Assembly: GCF_900129855.1 (NCBI RefSeq)
Contig: NZ_LT670819.1
Location: 4,588,001 to 4,652,000 of the forward strand
Direction: 5' to 3'
Source of the DNA: Streptomyces sp. 3214.6
GTDB lineage: Bacteria; Actinomycetota; Actinomycetes; Streptomycetales; Streptomycetaceae
DNA: 64,000 nucleotides
Numbering within the stretch: position 1 is the stretch's first letter; each line of letters opens with the position of its first letter. Positions 24,666 to 32,856 of the stretch are shown piece after piece. Below the pieces are notes generated by a model. The model was not told the DNA's origin. It saw only the letters and a list, made by a program, of their open reading frames with translations, and did not search any database. Made by a program: the position numbers and the translations under genes.

Positions 24666-26174
24666 ATGACAGTGGACCAGGGAGTCGCCTCGGCGGCCGG
24701 CACAGGCGAAGAAGGCACCGTTCACCGGCTCAAACCCAATGCCATCGGTTTGCTCGGCGTGGTCTTCATGGCCGTTGCGACGGCGGCGCCGATCACCGCG
24801 ATGACCGGCAACGTGCCCTTCATGGTGTCGTCGGGCAACGGCATCGGGGCCCCGGCGAGCTATCTCGTCGCAATGGTCGTCCTGGCAATCTTTTCCGTCG
24901 GCTTCACATCGATGGCAAAGCACATCACCTCGACGGGCGCCTTCTACGGCTTCATCTCCTACGGCCTCGGCCGCTCGGTCGGCCTCGCCTCGGGCCTGCT
25001 CGCGACCTTCGCGTACGTCGTGTTCGAGCCGGCGCTGATCGGCATCTTCTCGTCCTTCGCGACCACGACCCTGAAGGACCAGACGGGGCTCGACATCCCG
25101 TGGTGGGCGTTCGCGCTGCTGATGCTCGCGATCAACGCGACGGGCACCTGGTTCGGCGTCTCCGTCGCCGAGAAGCTGCTCGTCGTCCTGCTGGCCACCG
25201 AGGTGACGGTCCTCGCCGCGATGGCCGTCTCGGTCGCCCTGCACGGCGGCGGCCCGGACGGCTTCAGCCTCGACCCGGTCAACCCGGCCAACGCCTTCAA
25301 GGGGACGAGCGCCGGGCTCGGGCTCTTCTTCGCCTTCTGGTCGTGGGTCGGCTTCGAGTCGACGGCGATGTACGGCGAGGAGTCCCGCAACCCGAAGAAG
25401 ATCATCCCCAAGGCCACGATGATCTCGGTCCTGGGCGTCGGCGTCTTCTACGTGTTCGTCTCCTGGATGGCCATCTCGGGCACCGGCCAGTCGCAGGCCG
25501 TGAAGGTCGCCACCGCCGACCCGCTGGGCCTCTTCTTCAACCCCACCGAGCGCTACGTCGGCCACTGGGCGGTCGACGTCATGCAGTGGCTGATGATCAC
25601 CGGCTCGCTGGCCTGCGGCATGGCCTTCCACAACTGCGCCGCCCGCTACATGTACGCGCTCGGCCGCGAGGGCGTCCTGCCGTCCCTGAAGAACACCATC
25701 GGCCGCACCCACGCCCGGCACGGCTCCCCGCACATCGCGGGCCTGGTCCAGACGGTCGTCTCGGCCGTCCTGATCGGCGCGTTCTGGGCGGCGGGCAAGG
25801 ACCCGTACACCGGGACGTACGTCCTGCTCGCGATCCTCGGCACGATGGCGATCCTCGTCGTCCAGGCGGTGTGCTCGTTCGCGGTGCTGGTCTACTTCCG
25901 CTCGCACCACCCCGAGAGCCGGCACTGGTTCCGGACCTTCACCGCCCCGCTCCTCGGCGGTGTCGCGATGCTCGCCGTGGTCGCGCTGCTGGTGTCCAAC
26001 ATGGGCGTGGCGGCGGGCCCGGAGTCGGGCTCGCTGGTGCTGAAGGCGACGCCGTGGCTCGTCGCGCTGATCGCGGTGGCGGGCGTGGGCTGCGCCCAGT
26101 ACCTCAAGAAGCGCTCCCCGGAGAGGTACCTGCTGCTGGGGCGGACGGTGCTGGAGGAGACGAAGGAGCGCTGA
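24666..26174 (+). CDS. APC-superfamily permease, probable ethanolamine transporter
   Basis: A 502-residue integral membrane transporter with about 12 helices. The N-terminal LKPNAIGLLGVVFMAVATAAPITAM carries the APC helix-1 break (A-P-I-T), and the amino acid-polyamine-organocation pattern continues with FWSWVGFESTAMYGEESRNPKKIIPKA (in parts). Divergence from eutBC suggests it brings in ethanolamine, as for related permeases beside eutBC in actinobacteria and pseudomonads; this is inferred from context. AGGAGAGG at 24648 supports the ATG at 24666. Confidence 0.87.
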   Translation: MTVDQGVASAAGTGEEGTVHRLKPNAIGLLGVVFMAVATAAPITAMTGNVPFMVSSGNGIGAPASYLVAMVVLAIFSVGFTSMAKHITSTGAFYGFISYGLGRSVGLASGLLATFAYVVFEPALIGIFSSFATTTLKDQTGLDIPWWAFALLMLAINATGTWFGVSVAEKLLVVLLATEVTVLAAMAVSVALHGGGPDGFSLDPVNPANAFKGTSAGLGLFFAFWSWVGFESTAMYGEESRNPKKIIPKATMISVLGVGVFYVFVSWMAISGTGQSQAVKVATADPLGLFFNPTERYVGHWAVDVMQWLMITGSLACGMAFHNCAARYMYALGREGVLPSLKNTIGRTHARHGSPHIAGLVQTVVSAVLIGAFWAAGKDPYTGTYVLLAILGTMAILVVQAVCSFAVLVYFRSHHPESRHWFRTFTAPLLGGVAMLAVVALLVSNMGVAAGPESGSLVLKATPWLVALIAVAGVGCAQYLKKRSPERYLLLGRTVLEETKER

Positions 26175-26195
26175 CCCGGCCGCCGAGTGCCCGGC

Positions 26196-26588
26196 TCACC
26201 GACCGAAGGTCTGGTCGCGGTGCACCCGCCACCGTTCCATCAGCGCGGTGAGCTCGCCCTCCAGGTAATCGAAGAAGGCGAGCGTCTCGGCGATCCGCCG
26301 GCCGCCCGGAGTCGCGGCGCCGAGGCTGTCGACACCCTCGCGCAGGGTCTGCCCCCACCGCTTGAGGATGGCATCCCGACTGGTCAGCGCCTCGTACCAC
26401 TGATCGCTGTGTACCCGGTAGCGCTCACGCCGCGAGCCGGGTTCACGCTCCCGCGAGACCATGTGCACCTGCGCGAGGTAGCGCACCGCCCCGGAGACGG
26501 CGGCCGGGCTGACCTGGAGCTGTTCGCCGAGTTCGGCGGAGGTCAGGGTGCCGGAGTCGGACGCGAGCAGCGCGGCGAACACCCGGGC
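26196..26588 (-). pseudogene. GbsR/MarR-like regulator, 5'-truncated
   Basis: About 130 residues of a GbsR-type winged-helix regulator: RVFAALLASDSGTLTSAELGEQLQVSPAAVSGAVRYL (in parts), ERYRVHSDQWYEAL and a C-terminal helical region ending HRDQTFGR. Full-length members have about 30 to 35 more residues before this point, and here they are replaced by sequence of a divergent ABC permease. ATG at 26582 could in principle start a shortened protein lacking helix 1. The normal partner in Streptomyces is an ABC exporter operon read the other way. Confidence 0.7.
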
Positions 26589-26589
26589 G

Positions 26590-26997
26590 GCCGGTCACCT
26601 GCTGGTCGCCTTCGGCGGCGCGGCCCTGATCATGCTCCTGGCGGGCCTGGGCTTCGCGGCGGGCTACGGCAAGGAGGCCCTCCCGATCCTGGCCGCCTGT
26701 CTGATCCAAATCCCGGCGATCTGGCTGGTGGGAGGCCTGACGGTCCTGCTGTACGGCACGGCCCCGCGGCTGGCGCCGGCGGCGTGGGCCGTGGCGGGCG
26801 CGATCCTTCTCATCGGCTGGATCGGCCCGGCGCTGGACGCCCCCCGGGCGGTGCTGGACCTGTCCCCCTTCGGCCACCTGCCGAAGCTGCCGGGCGGAGC
26901 GATGGAGTGGACGCCGGTGGCGGTGCTCCTGGGCGTGGCGGCGCTGCTGACGGTCGCGGGCCTGGCGGGACTGCGCCGCCGGGACATGACGACGTGA
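26590..26997 (+). pseudogene. ABC-2 type permease, C-terminal fragment
   Basis: The plus strand encodes about 135 residues of a polytopic membrane protein with four helices, starting HLLVAFGGAALIMLLAGLGF and ending GLAGLRRRDMTT. This is typical of the C-terminus of the roughly 530-residue polyketide-type ABC exporter permease. The N-terminal three quarters and the ATPase gene are missing, and no ribosome-binding site or family start is present. It abuts the truncated GbsR gene head-to-head, so one deletion removed both 5' ends and everything between. Confidence 0.7.
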
Positions 26998-27059
26998 CGA
27001 CGCGACGGAGCCGGGGGCAGGCGGAACCTTGTGGTGGCCCGCGTGCGTCCGTCCAGGGC

Positions 27060-27296
27060 ATGGGACAACGTACGGGGTCCGCCGCCGGGTGCCTCGCCAT
27101 GGCGCTCGGGTGGGGCGCGGGGCTCACGGTGTGGGCCGTGGACGTCCGCGCCCGCTTCTGGCGGTTCGAGCAGGCCCCCGACTGGAAGGTCCTCTACGCC
27201 GAACTGCCGCTGGCGCTGCTGGGCGGGACGGCCGCCGGCCTGGCTCTGTGGGCCGTGCTCAGCCGTCTGCTCGGCCGCGTCAGAGGGTCACGCTGA
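27060..27296 (+). CDS. small two-helix membrane protein
   Basis: A 78-residue protein, MGQRTGSAAG and so on, with two predicted membrane helices (AGCLAMALGWGAGLTVWAV and LPLALLGGTAAGLALWAVLS) separated by a charged loop (DVRARFWRFEQAPDWKVLYAE), and a basic tail. I do not recognise a family. The upstream CCAGGGC is a weak ribosome-binding site. Its 3' end overlaps the convergent P450 gene by 17 bases. Confidence 0.55.
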   Translation: MGQRTGSAAGCLAMALGWGAGLTVWAVDVRARFWRFEQAPDWKVLYAELPLALLGGTAAGLALWAVLSRLLGRVRGSR

Positions 27297-28497
27297 GCCC
27301 CTCCAGCCCTCGGATCACGAAGTTCGGCTTGCGTCGCGGCTCGGCGGCGAGGGACAGGGTCGGGGCGCGTTCCAGCAGTGCCGTCATCGACGCGGCCAGC
27401 TCGATGCGGGCCAGCGGTGCGCCGATGCAGTAGTGGATGCCCGCGCTGAAGGAGATGTGCGGGTTGTCCGCGCGGGTCAGATCGAGCCGCTCCGGGTCGG
27501 CGAACACGGCCGGGTCGTGGTTGGCGGACCCGAACAGCATGGCGATCTCGGCGCCCCGGGGCACGACGGTCCCGTCGATCTCGATGTCGTCCAGCACCCA
27601 CCGCTCGAAGAGCTGCAGCGGGGTGTCGTATCGCATCAGCTCCTCGACGGCGGACGGCACGAGCGAGTGATCGGCACGCAGCGCGGCCAACTGCTCCGGG
27701 TTCCGGAACAGCGCCCACCACCCGTTGACGGTGGCGTTGACGGTCGCCTCGTGCCCGGCGTTCAGCAGCAGCACGGCGGTCGAGATCATCTCCTGCTCGG
27801 TGAGCCGGTCGCCCTCGTCGTGGGCGGCGATGAGCCCGGAGATCAGATCGTCGCCGGGCTCCTTGCGCCGGGCGGCGATCAGCTCCCGCAGATACTCGGA
27901 GAACTCGACGGAGGCGCGCACAGCCCGCGCCGCGGTCTCCTGCGACGGGTGGAGCTCGTACATCCCGCAGATGTCGGCCGACCAGGGCCGCAGCGGCCCT
28001 CGGTCCGACTCCGGAATCCCCAGCATCTCCGCGATCACGGCGACGGGCAGCGGCTCGGCGACGTCGCTCAGCAGATCGCCCCCGCCCGCCTCCACCAGCC
28101 GGTCCACCAGCTCCCCGGCCAGCCGCCGCACATACGGCTTCAGCTGCTCCACGGTGCGCGGCGTGAACGCCTTCGACACCAGCCGCCGGATCCGCGTGTG
28201 GTCCGGCGGCTCCAGGTCGAGCATCCCGTGGTCGTTGAGCGTGTGGAACGGCTCCTGCTCGGGGGGCGGCGCGGTCCGCCCGAAGTCCTCGTGCGTGAAC
28301 CGGTGCTGATACGTCCGCCCCAGCCGCCGCTCCCGCAACAACGCCGACACATCCGCGTGCCGAGACACCAGCCACTGGTCGGTCGGCTCGTAGTAGATCA
28401 CCCGCCCCCGCCCCCGAAGCTCGGCATACGCCGGATACGGATCCGCCACGAACGCCGGATCCCACGGATCGAAGGAAAGGTCCTCAACTACAGCCAT
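27280..28497 (-). CDS. cytochrome P450 (CYP107-like)
   Basis: A 405-residue soluble bacterial P450. The heme ligand is Cys357 in FSAGIHYCIGAPLAR, the ExxR motif is at 286-289 and the I-helix is LLLNAGHEATVN. In the I-helix the usual Thr after the acidic residue is Ala251, as in P450eryF (CYP107A1). By position between purA and the kynurenine genes it corresponds to CYP107P1 (SCO3636) of S. coelicolor, from memory. No ferredoxin or ferredoxin reductase gene is adjacent, so it must use a general redox partner. The substrate is unknown. Confidence 0.93.
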   Translation of the reverse strand: MAVVEDLSFDPWDPAFVADPYPAYAELRGRGRVIYYEPTDQWLVSRHADVSALLRERRLGRTYQHRFTHEDFGRTAPPPEQEPFHTLNDHGMLDLEPPDHTRIRRLVSKAFTPRTVEQLKPYVRRLAGELVDRLVEAGGGDLLSDVAEPLPVAVIAEMLGIPESDRGPLRPWSADICGMYELHPSQETAARAVRASVEFSEYLRELIAARRKEPGDDLISGLIAAHDEGDRLTEQEMISTAVLLLNAGHEATVNATVNGWWALFRNPEQLAALRADHSLVPSAVEELMRYDTPLQLFERWVLDDIEIDGTVVPRGAEIAMLFGSANHDPAVFADPERLDLTRADNPHISFSAGIHYCIGAPLARIELAASMTALLERAPTLSLAAEPRRKPNFVIRGLEGLSVTL

Positions 28498-28630
28498 GAC
28501 CGGACGCTAGCCCGTGCCCGGGGGTGCTGACCAGGGGGGTCTCGGTGAGCGGCGCTCAGCTGCGTACGCCGGACGATCGCGAACCTCTCCCGGCCAGGCG
28601 CCCTCGTAGCCATCGGGTCAGGCCGCCCCG

Positions 28631-29074
28631 TCAGGACTTGGTGGTGGTCCAGGCGCTGCAGGAGCTGTCGATGACGTGCTTGTTGTGCCACTCGCCTGCG
28701 CAGACCCGGAGCTCCAGGATGTAGCCCTCGTGGAGGTCCTTGTTCTGGTAGCGATACGTCTGGAAGCCGGCGGTGTTCCAGATGGTTCCCTGCCGAATGG
28801 TCGCCTGGGTCTGGGGGTAGACGCTGCGCCAGGCGACGAGGGTCGCGTGCCCGTCCTTCTTCTCGTCGACGATCTCGAACCAGTCCCCGACCTCGCGGAA
28901 GCAGCCCTTGCCGACGGAGTTGTTGGCGCACGCCATGGCGGACGGAACACTCCCGTCATACGGCGTGGGATCGGCCTCGTCGATCTCGAAGTTGACGGCC
29001 GACGCGTTGCCGATCGTGAGCAGGGTCGCGGCGGCGATGCCACCAAGGACAGTGGCTATTCGTGCTGTACGCAA
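28631..29074 (-). CDS. small secreted protein
   Basis: A 147-residue exported protein that I do not recognise. The signal peptide is at about 1-27 (LRTARIATVLGGIAAATLLTIGNASA). The mature part has four cysteines (ACANN, GCFREVGDW, RVCAGEW, SSCSAW), suggesting two disulfides, and a compact beta-rich pattern (HATLVAWRSVY, TAGFQTYRYQNKDLHEGYILELRVC). The TTG start at 29074 has GGAGCA eight bases upstream; no ATG or GTG in frame gives a signal peptide. It lies between the P450 and a DUF397 remnant. Confidence 0.75.
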   Translation of the reverse strand: MRTARIATVLGGIAAATLLTIGNASAVNFEIDEADPTPYDGSVPSAMACANNSVGKGCFREVGDWFEIVDEKKDGHATLVAWRSVYPQTQATIRQGTIWNTAGFQTYRYQNKDLHEGYILELRVCAGEWHNKHVIDSSCSAWTTTKS

Positions 29075-29116
29075 GGCAGTTGCTCCAGGAGAGACGTTCG
29101 TGTCGAGACCCGGTGA

Positions 29117-29218
29117 GTGTACGGACGGGTCCGCGCCGTCCGCGACAGCAAGCAGCACGACGGCCCCCTCCTCGCCGTCTCCCGTGAGGGCTGGCGCGCC
29201 TTCATCCAGCAGTTCTGA
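29117..29218 (+). pseudogene. C-terminal remnant of a DUF397 protein
   Basis: A 33-codon plus-strand frame directly preceded by an in-frame TGA encodes VYGRVRAVRDSKQHDGPLLA and then VSREGWRAFIQQF, followed by a stop. The VRDSK-DGP...W..F pattern is the C-terminal signature of DUF397, proteins normally encoded beside XRE regulators in Streptomyces. The first half of the domain and the partner regulator are gone. Confidence 0.65.
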
Positions 29219-29224
29219 ACAGCG

Positions 29225-30658
29225 TCACGCGGGGGCCGTGACGGCCTGCGCCGGTCGTGACACGTGGGCGACGACGAAGAGCAGTGCGCCGCAGGCAGCG
29301 ACCAGGATCCAGCCCGGGCGGGACGCGTGTGCGAGTTCCGTCGGGCTGGTGGCCGTGACCAGGCCGCCGGCGAGAGCGATGCCGAGGGCGGAGCCGAGTT
29401 GCCGTGCGGTGGAGGTGATCGCACCGGCCACGCCGGCCCGGGCGAGCGGCAGTCCATTGACCGCCGTGTTGGTGATCGGGGCGTTGGCGAAGCCGAACCC
29501 GATGCCGATGAGCGCGTACGCGGCCAGCAGCAGGAGCACGCTCGTGTGCGGGGTGAGCCCGACCATGCAGAGCCCGCCGGCCGTGATGAACCCGCCGGCG
29601 AGGAGCAGCGGCAGCCGTGGTCCCGTGCGGCCGACCATGCGGCCCGACCAGGGCGCGCAGACGCTCGCTCCGACGGCCAGGGGCAGGGTCGCCACGCCGG
29701 CGGCCAGCGGCGTCCATTCCCGGGTGTGCTGCAGGTAGAGGGTGTTCAGCAGCAGTGTCACGTTCAGGGCGACGAAGACCGCGACCGCGCCCACGACGGC
29801 GCCTGTGAAGACCGGTCGCCCGAAGAGCCGTAGATCCATCAGCGGCTCACGTCGGCGGGACTCGGCCCACACGAACCCGGCAGTCGCCACGGCGGCCCCC
29901 GCGTATCCCGCCAGCGCCGCAGGCGACGTCCAGCCGATGCGCGGTCCTTCGATCAGGACGCCGACCACGACGGCGAGGACCATCGTCAGCAGGACCTGGC
30001 CGGGCAGGTCGAGCGGCCGGGCCCGCGGTGCCCGGGACTCCGGCACGAACACCGCACTGAGCAGCAGAGCGGCCGCGACGACGGGTGCGTTGATCCAGAA
30101 CAGCGCCCGCCAGTCGAGCCCTGCGAGCAGCGCGCCGCCGGTGACAGGTCCGGCGGCCATGCTCAGTCCGAACACCGACGCCCAGACGCCGATCGCCTGC
30201 GCCCGTTCCTTCGGGTCCGGCATCGCGTTCACCACGATCGCCAGCGCCACGGGGCTGAGCATCGAGGCGCCGACGCCCTGCACGGCGCGGGCCGCGATGA
30301 GCACGCCCGCCGACGGGGCGAGCGCGCAGAGCAGTGAGGCCGCGCCGAACACGGCCAGCCCGCACTGGAACACCCGGCGGCGTCCGAAGCGATCCGCCAG
30401 TGCGCCGGAGGAGATCAGACAACTGGCCAGGACGAGGGTGTAGGCGTCCACGATCCATTCGAGGCCGCGCGTGTCGACGTCCAGGCCGCGCCCGATGGCC
30501 GGCAGGCCCACATTGACGACGGTGGTGTCCAGGCCCACCAGGAACATGCTCAGGCAGCAGACGGCCAGCACCGTCCAGCGTCTGCGCGCACTCAGCACGG
30601 GTTGAGCGGGTTGAACGGGTTGAACAGGGTGTGTCGTCGCGGTCTCGGTCTCGGTCAC
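29225..30658 (-). CDS. MFS drug exporter (DHA2, 14-helix)
   Basis: A 477-residue transporter with about 14 helices. Motif A is GALADRFGRRRVF and motif C lies in the fifth helix (VFGLSMAAGPVTGG). The helix-1 signature LVGLDTTVVNVGLPAI is typical of EmrB/QacA-type proton-driven multidrug exporters. The N-terminus carries a short VQPVQPAQPV repeat. The GTG at 30658 has GAGG seven bases upstream. It is divergent from a cupin-XRE regulator with a palindrome between them, so it is probably under that regulator's control. Confidence 0.93.
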   Translation of the reverse strand: MTETETATTHPVQPVQPAQPVLSARRRWTVLAVCCLSMFLVGLDTTVVNVGLPAIGRGLDVDTRGLEWIVDAYTLVLASCLISSGALADRFGRRRVFQCGLAVFGAASLLCALAPSAGVLIAARAVQGVGASMLSPVALAIVVNAMPDPKERAQAIGVWASVFGLSMAAGPVTGGALLAGLDWRALFWINAPVVAAALLLSAVFVPESRAPRARPLDLPGQVLLTMVLAVVVGVLIEGPRIGWTSPAALAGYAGAAVATAGFVWAESRRREPLMDLRLFGRPVFTGAVVGAVAVFVALNVTLLLNTLYLQHTREWTPLAAGVATLPLAVGASVCAPWSGRMVGRTGPRLPLLLAGGFITAGGLCMVGLTPHTSVLLLLAAYALIGIGFGFANAPITNTAVNGLPLARAGVAGAITSTARQLGSALGIALAGGLVTATSPTELAHASRPGWILVAACGALLFVVAHVSRPAQAVTAPA

Positions 30659-30723
30659 GGTCTACCTCTGACGTCCGGGAACAATGGCCCGGCAAGACTC
30701 GGCTCGGACGACGGCCGCGGCCC

Positions 30724-30753
30724 ATCAATTTTGCGAACACTGCAAAACTTGAT
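30724..30753. promoter_or_regulatory. operator between the MFS and cupin-XRE genes
   Basis: TTTTGC-GAACACT-GCAAAA (30729-30747) is a perfect 6-base inverted repeat with a 7-base spacer, flanked outside by ATCAA and TTGAT. It ends three bases before the regulator ATG, so binding would repress the regulator directly, and it is 66 bases upstream of the MFS start. Confidence 0.65.
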
Positions 30754-30755
30754 CC

Positions 30756-31349
30756 ATGAACACAGGATCCGGGGACGCGGAGCTGGAACAGATCCTCGAC
30801 GGCATCGGGCCCCGGTTGCGCAGGCTGCGCCGGGAACGGGGACTCACGCTCGAGGCGCTCGCGGCCACGACCGGGATCTCGGTCAGCACACTGTCCCGGG
30901 TGGAATCGGGCCGTCGACGCCCCACTCTGGACCTGCTCATCCCGCTGGCCCGGGCACACCGCGTCGCACTCGACCAGCTGGTGGCGGCGCCGGCCAGCGG
31001 TGACCCCCGGGTACACCTGCGGCCCCTGCACAAGGAGCGCGGAAGCGTCCTGGTGCCCCTGACGCAGTACCCGGGCCGCGTACAGGTCTTCAAGCAGGTA
31101 CTGGCGCCCCGCCGGCCGGAACTGGTCACCCACGAGGGCTACGAATGGCTCTACGTCCTCGCCGGCCGGCTACGCCTCATCCTCGGGGCGCGGGACTTCA
31201 CGCTGCGGCCCGGCGAAGTGGCCGAGTTCGACACCGCCGAGCCCCACTGGTTCGGCCCGGCGGACACGAACGCCGTGGAGATCCTGCACCTGTTCGGCCC
31301 ACGAGGAGACCAGGCCGTCGTCCGCGCCGGCCCGTCCACAACACCCTGA
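30756..31349 (+). CDS. XRE regulator with C-terminal cupin domain
   Basis: A 197-residue regulator. The helix-turn-helix is at about 14-70 (RRLRRERGLTLEALAATTGISVSTLSRVESG, in parts). A cupin_2 small-molecule-binding barrel is at about 115-190 (GYEWLYVLAGRLRLILG, LRPGEVAEFDTAEPHWFGP). The MFS exporter is divergent and the two share an operator, so this is likely a local efflux regulator that senses an export substrate. The ATG at 30756 sits three bases after the operator with no Shine-Dalgarno, pointing to a leaderless mRNA. Confidence 0.9.
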   Translation: MNTGSGDAELEQILDGIGPRLRRLRRERGLTLEALAATTGISVSTLSRVESGRRRPTLDLLIPLARAHRVALDQLVAAPASGDPRVHLRPLHKERGSVLVPLTQYPGRVQVFKQVLAPRRPELVTHEGYEWLYVLAGRLRLILGARDFTLRPGEVAEFDTAEPHWFGPADTNAVEILHLFGPRGDQAVVRAGPSTTP

Positions 31350-31394
31350 CCCGTCGCGTGCTTCGTGTCTCGGGCGGAGAAAATCTGTCGTGGC

Positions 31395-31433
31395 AACAGT
31401 AGACATCGACATGTCGCGGGGTTACTGTTTTTT
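31395..31433 (+). terminator. intrinsic terminator after the cupin-XRE gene
   Basis: The outer stem is AACAGTA / TACTGTT (31395-31401 with 31423-31429), the inner stem is GACAT / ATGTC, and a run of six T ends at 31433. It lies 46 bases past the regulator stop. T-rich terminators are unusual in this GC context. Confidence 0.65.
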
Positions 31434-31439
31434 CGTACC

Positions 31440-31804
31440 CAGGAAGTCGAAGTGGGCACGGCAGACATGAACTGCCGTGCAAGCAGGTCAAGCAGGACGC
31501 GGCCCCTGAGGGTCGTAAGCAGTACCCGCGGTATCCAGCAGTACAAGCGAGTCACCGAACGAAAAGGAGCAGACGCCATCAGGATCGCCCGGGCGAGGGA
31601 GTAGTCCGCCCGGGTACCGCAGGCCCCGGATTGGAAGGTGGTCCCCGGTCACGCATCAGCGATCCCCGCAGCCCCGCCCACCCGGGCGGAACCTGCGGAC
31701 ATAGAAGGCCGGCGCAGTAGGCCGGTAGATGGTGTTGAAAGCTCGGGGCCCGGGTGCCAGTACGGCACCCGGGCCCCCCGACGCGTCCCTGAAAGAAGAG
31801 GTCT
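31440..31804 (+). ncRNA. structured leader upstream of the MerR-like gene
   Basis: The 365 bases hold no convincing gene but several strong inverted repeats: a 9-bp stem GCACGGCAG (31456-31480), a 10-bp pair CCGCCCGGGT (31606-31615) with 31680-31689, a 7-bp pair CCGCAGG (31617-31623) with 31692-31698 that crosses the former, and a perfect 14-bp hairpin (GGGGCCCGGGTGCC, loop AGTAC, 31745-31777) 27 bases before the ATG. The crossing pairs could form a pseudoknot or alternate. It is a candidate regulatory 5' UTR or small RNA; no known riboswitch class is recognised. Confidence 0.5.
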
Positions 31805-32143
31805 ATGCCCGCTGCCAGTACCCGTCCCGCCGACAATCTCGACGACGACGACTACCCCGCCTACACCATGGGCCGGGCCGCCGCGATGCTCGGCACCACC
31901 CCCGCCTTCCTCCGCACCCTCGGCGAACACCGCCTGATCACCCCCCTGCGCTCCGAAGGCGGCCACCGCCGTTACTCCCGTTACCAGCTGCGCATCGCCG
32001 CCCGTGCCCGCGAACTCGTCGACCAGGGCACCCCCATCGAGGCCGCCTGCCGCATCATCATCCTCGAAGACCAGCTCGAAGAAGCCCAGCGCATCAACGA
32101 TCAACTGCGCAACCGAGGCCCCGAGTCCGAAGCCTCAGCCTGA
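31805..32143 (+). CDS. small MerR-like DNA-binding protein
   Basis: A 112-residue protein with a MerR-type winged helix at about 18-75: YTMGRAAAMLGTTPAFLRTLGEHRLITPLRSEGGHRRYSRY (in parts). A short helical dimerisation segment follows (IIILEDQLEEAQRINDQLRNR). It has no effector domain, like BldC-sized or HspR-like regulators. AGAAGAGG precedes the ATG at 31805. It follows a long structured leader, suggesting post-transcriptional control. Confidence 0.85.
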   Translation: MPAASTRPADNLDDDDYPAYTMGRAAAMLGTTPAFLRTLGEHRLITPLRSEGGHRRYSRYQLRIAARARELVDQGTPIEAACRIIILEDQLEEAQRINDQLRNRGPESEASA

Positions 32144-32190
32144 TCAGGACGCCGGAAGCGCCGCATCCCCGACCGCACAGGCCAATATGC

Positions 32191-32856
32191 CTAGCCGGGC
32201 GTCACCAACCGTGCCTCGTACGCGAACACCGCGGCCTGGGTGCGGTCCCGTAGGCCCAGTTTCACCAGGATTCTGCTCACATGGGTCTTGATGGTCGACT
32301 CCGCCACCACCAGCCGGCCGGCTATCTCCAGGTTCGACAGACCCTGGGCGATCAGGACCAGCACCTCCGTCTCCCGCTCGGTCAGATCGCCGTACGCCGC
32401 CTGGGCGGTCGGGGACAGCCGCGGGGAGCCGGAGAGCTTCGAGAACTCCGTGATCAGGCGCCTGGTGACGGAGGGCGCCAGGAGGGCTTCGCCCGCCGCC
32501 ACCACCCGTACCCCGTCGGCCAGTTGACGGGCCGAGGCGTCCTTCAGGAGGAAGCCCGACGCCCCCGCGCGGAGCGCCTGGTAGACGTACTCGTCCAGGT
32601 CGAAGGTGGTCAGGACCAGAACCTTCGCCGATCCGTCCGCCGCCACGATCTCGCGCGTCGCCTCGATGCCGTTCAGCTCGGGCATACGGATGTCCATCAG
32701 AACCACGTCGGGAGTCAGTTCGCGGACCCGCTCCACCGCCTCCCGGCCGTTGACGGCCTCGCCGACCACCTCGATGTCCGGCATCGCGTTCAGCAGGACC
32801 GAGAAGCCCTCGCGCACCATCATCTGGTCGTCCGCTATCAGTACGCGGATCGTCAT
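32191..32856 (-). CDS. NarL/LuxR-family response regulator
   Basis: A 221-residue response regulator with a receiver domain at about 1-120 (VLIADDQMMVREGF, phospho-acceptor Asp in VVLMDIRMP, Lys in FLLKDA) and a LuxR helix-turn-helix at about 153-210 (LTERETEVLVLIAQGLSNLEIA, TIKTHVSRILVKLGLRDRTQAAV). Its start overlaps the upstream histidine kinase stop by 4 bases, giving a kinase-regulator pair transcribed leftward. The target genes are not evident. Confidence 0.95.
   Translation of the reverse strand: MTIRVLIADDQMMVREGFSVLLNAMPDIEVVGEAVNGREAVERVRELTPDVVLMDIRMPELNGIEATREIVAADGSAKVLVLTTFDLDEYVYQALRAGASGFLLKDASARQLADGVRVVAAGEALLAPSVTRRLITEFSKLSGSPRLSPTAQAAYGDLTERETEVLVLIAQGLSNLEIAGRLVVAESTIKTHVSRILVKLGLRDRTQAAVFAYEARLVTPG

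Noticed and set aside
31365..31604. 79-codon plus-strand frame after the cupin-XRE gene
   Set aside because: No family features, no ribosome-binding site, overlaps two hairpins; better explained as structured leader and terminator.
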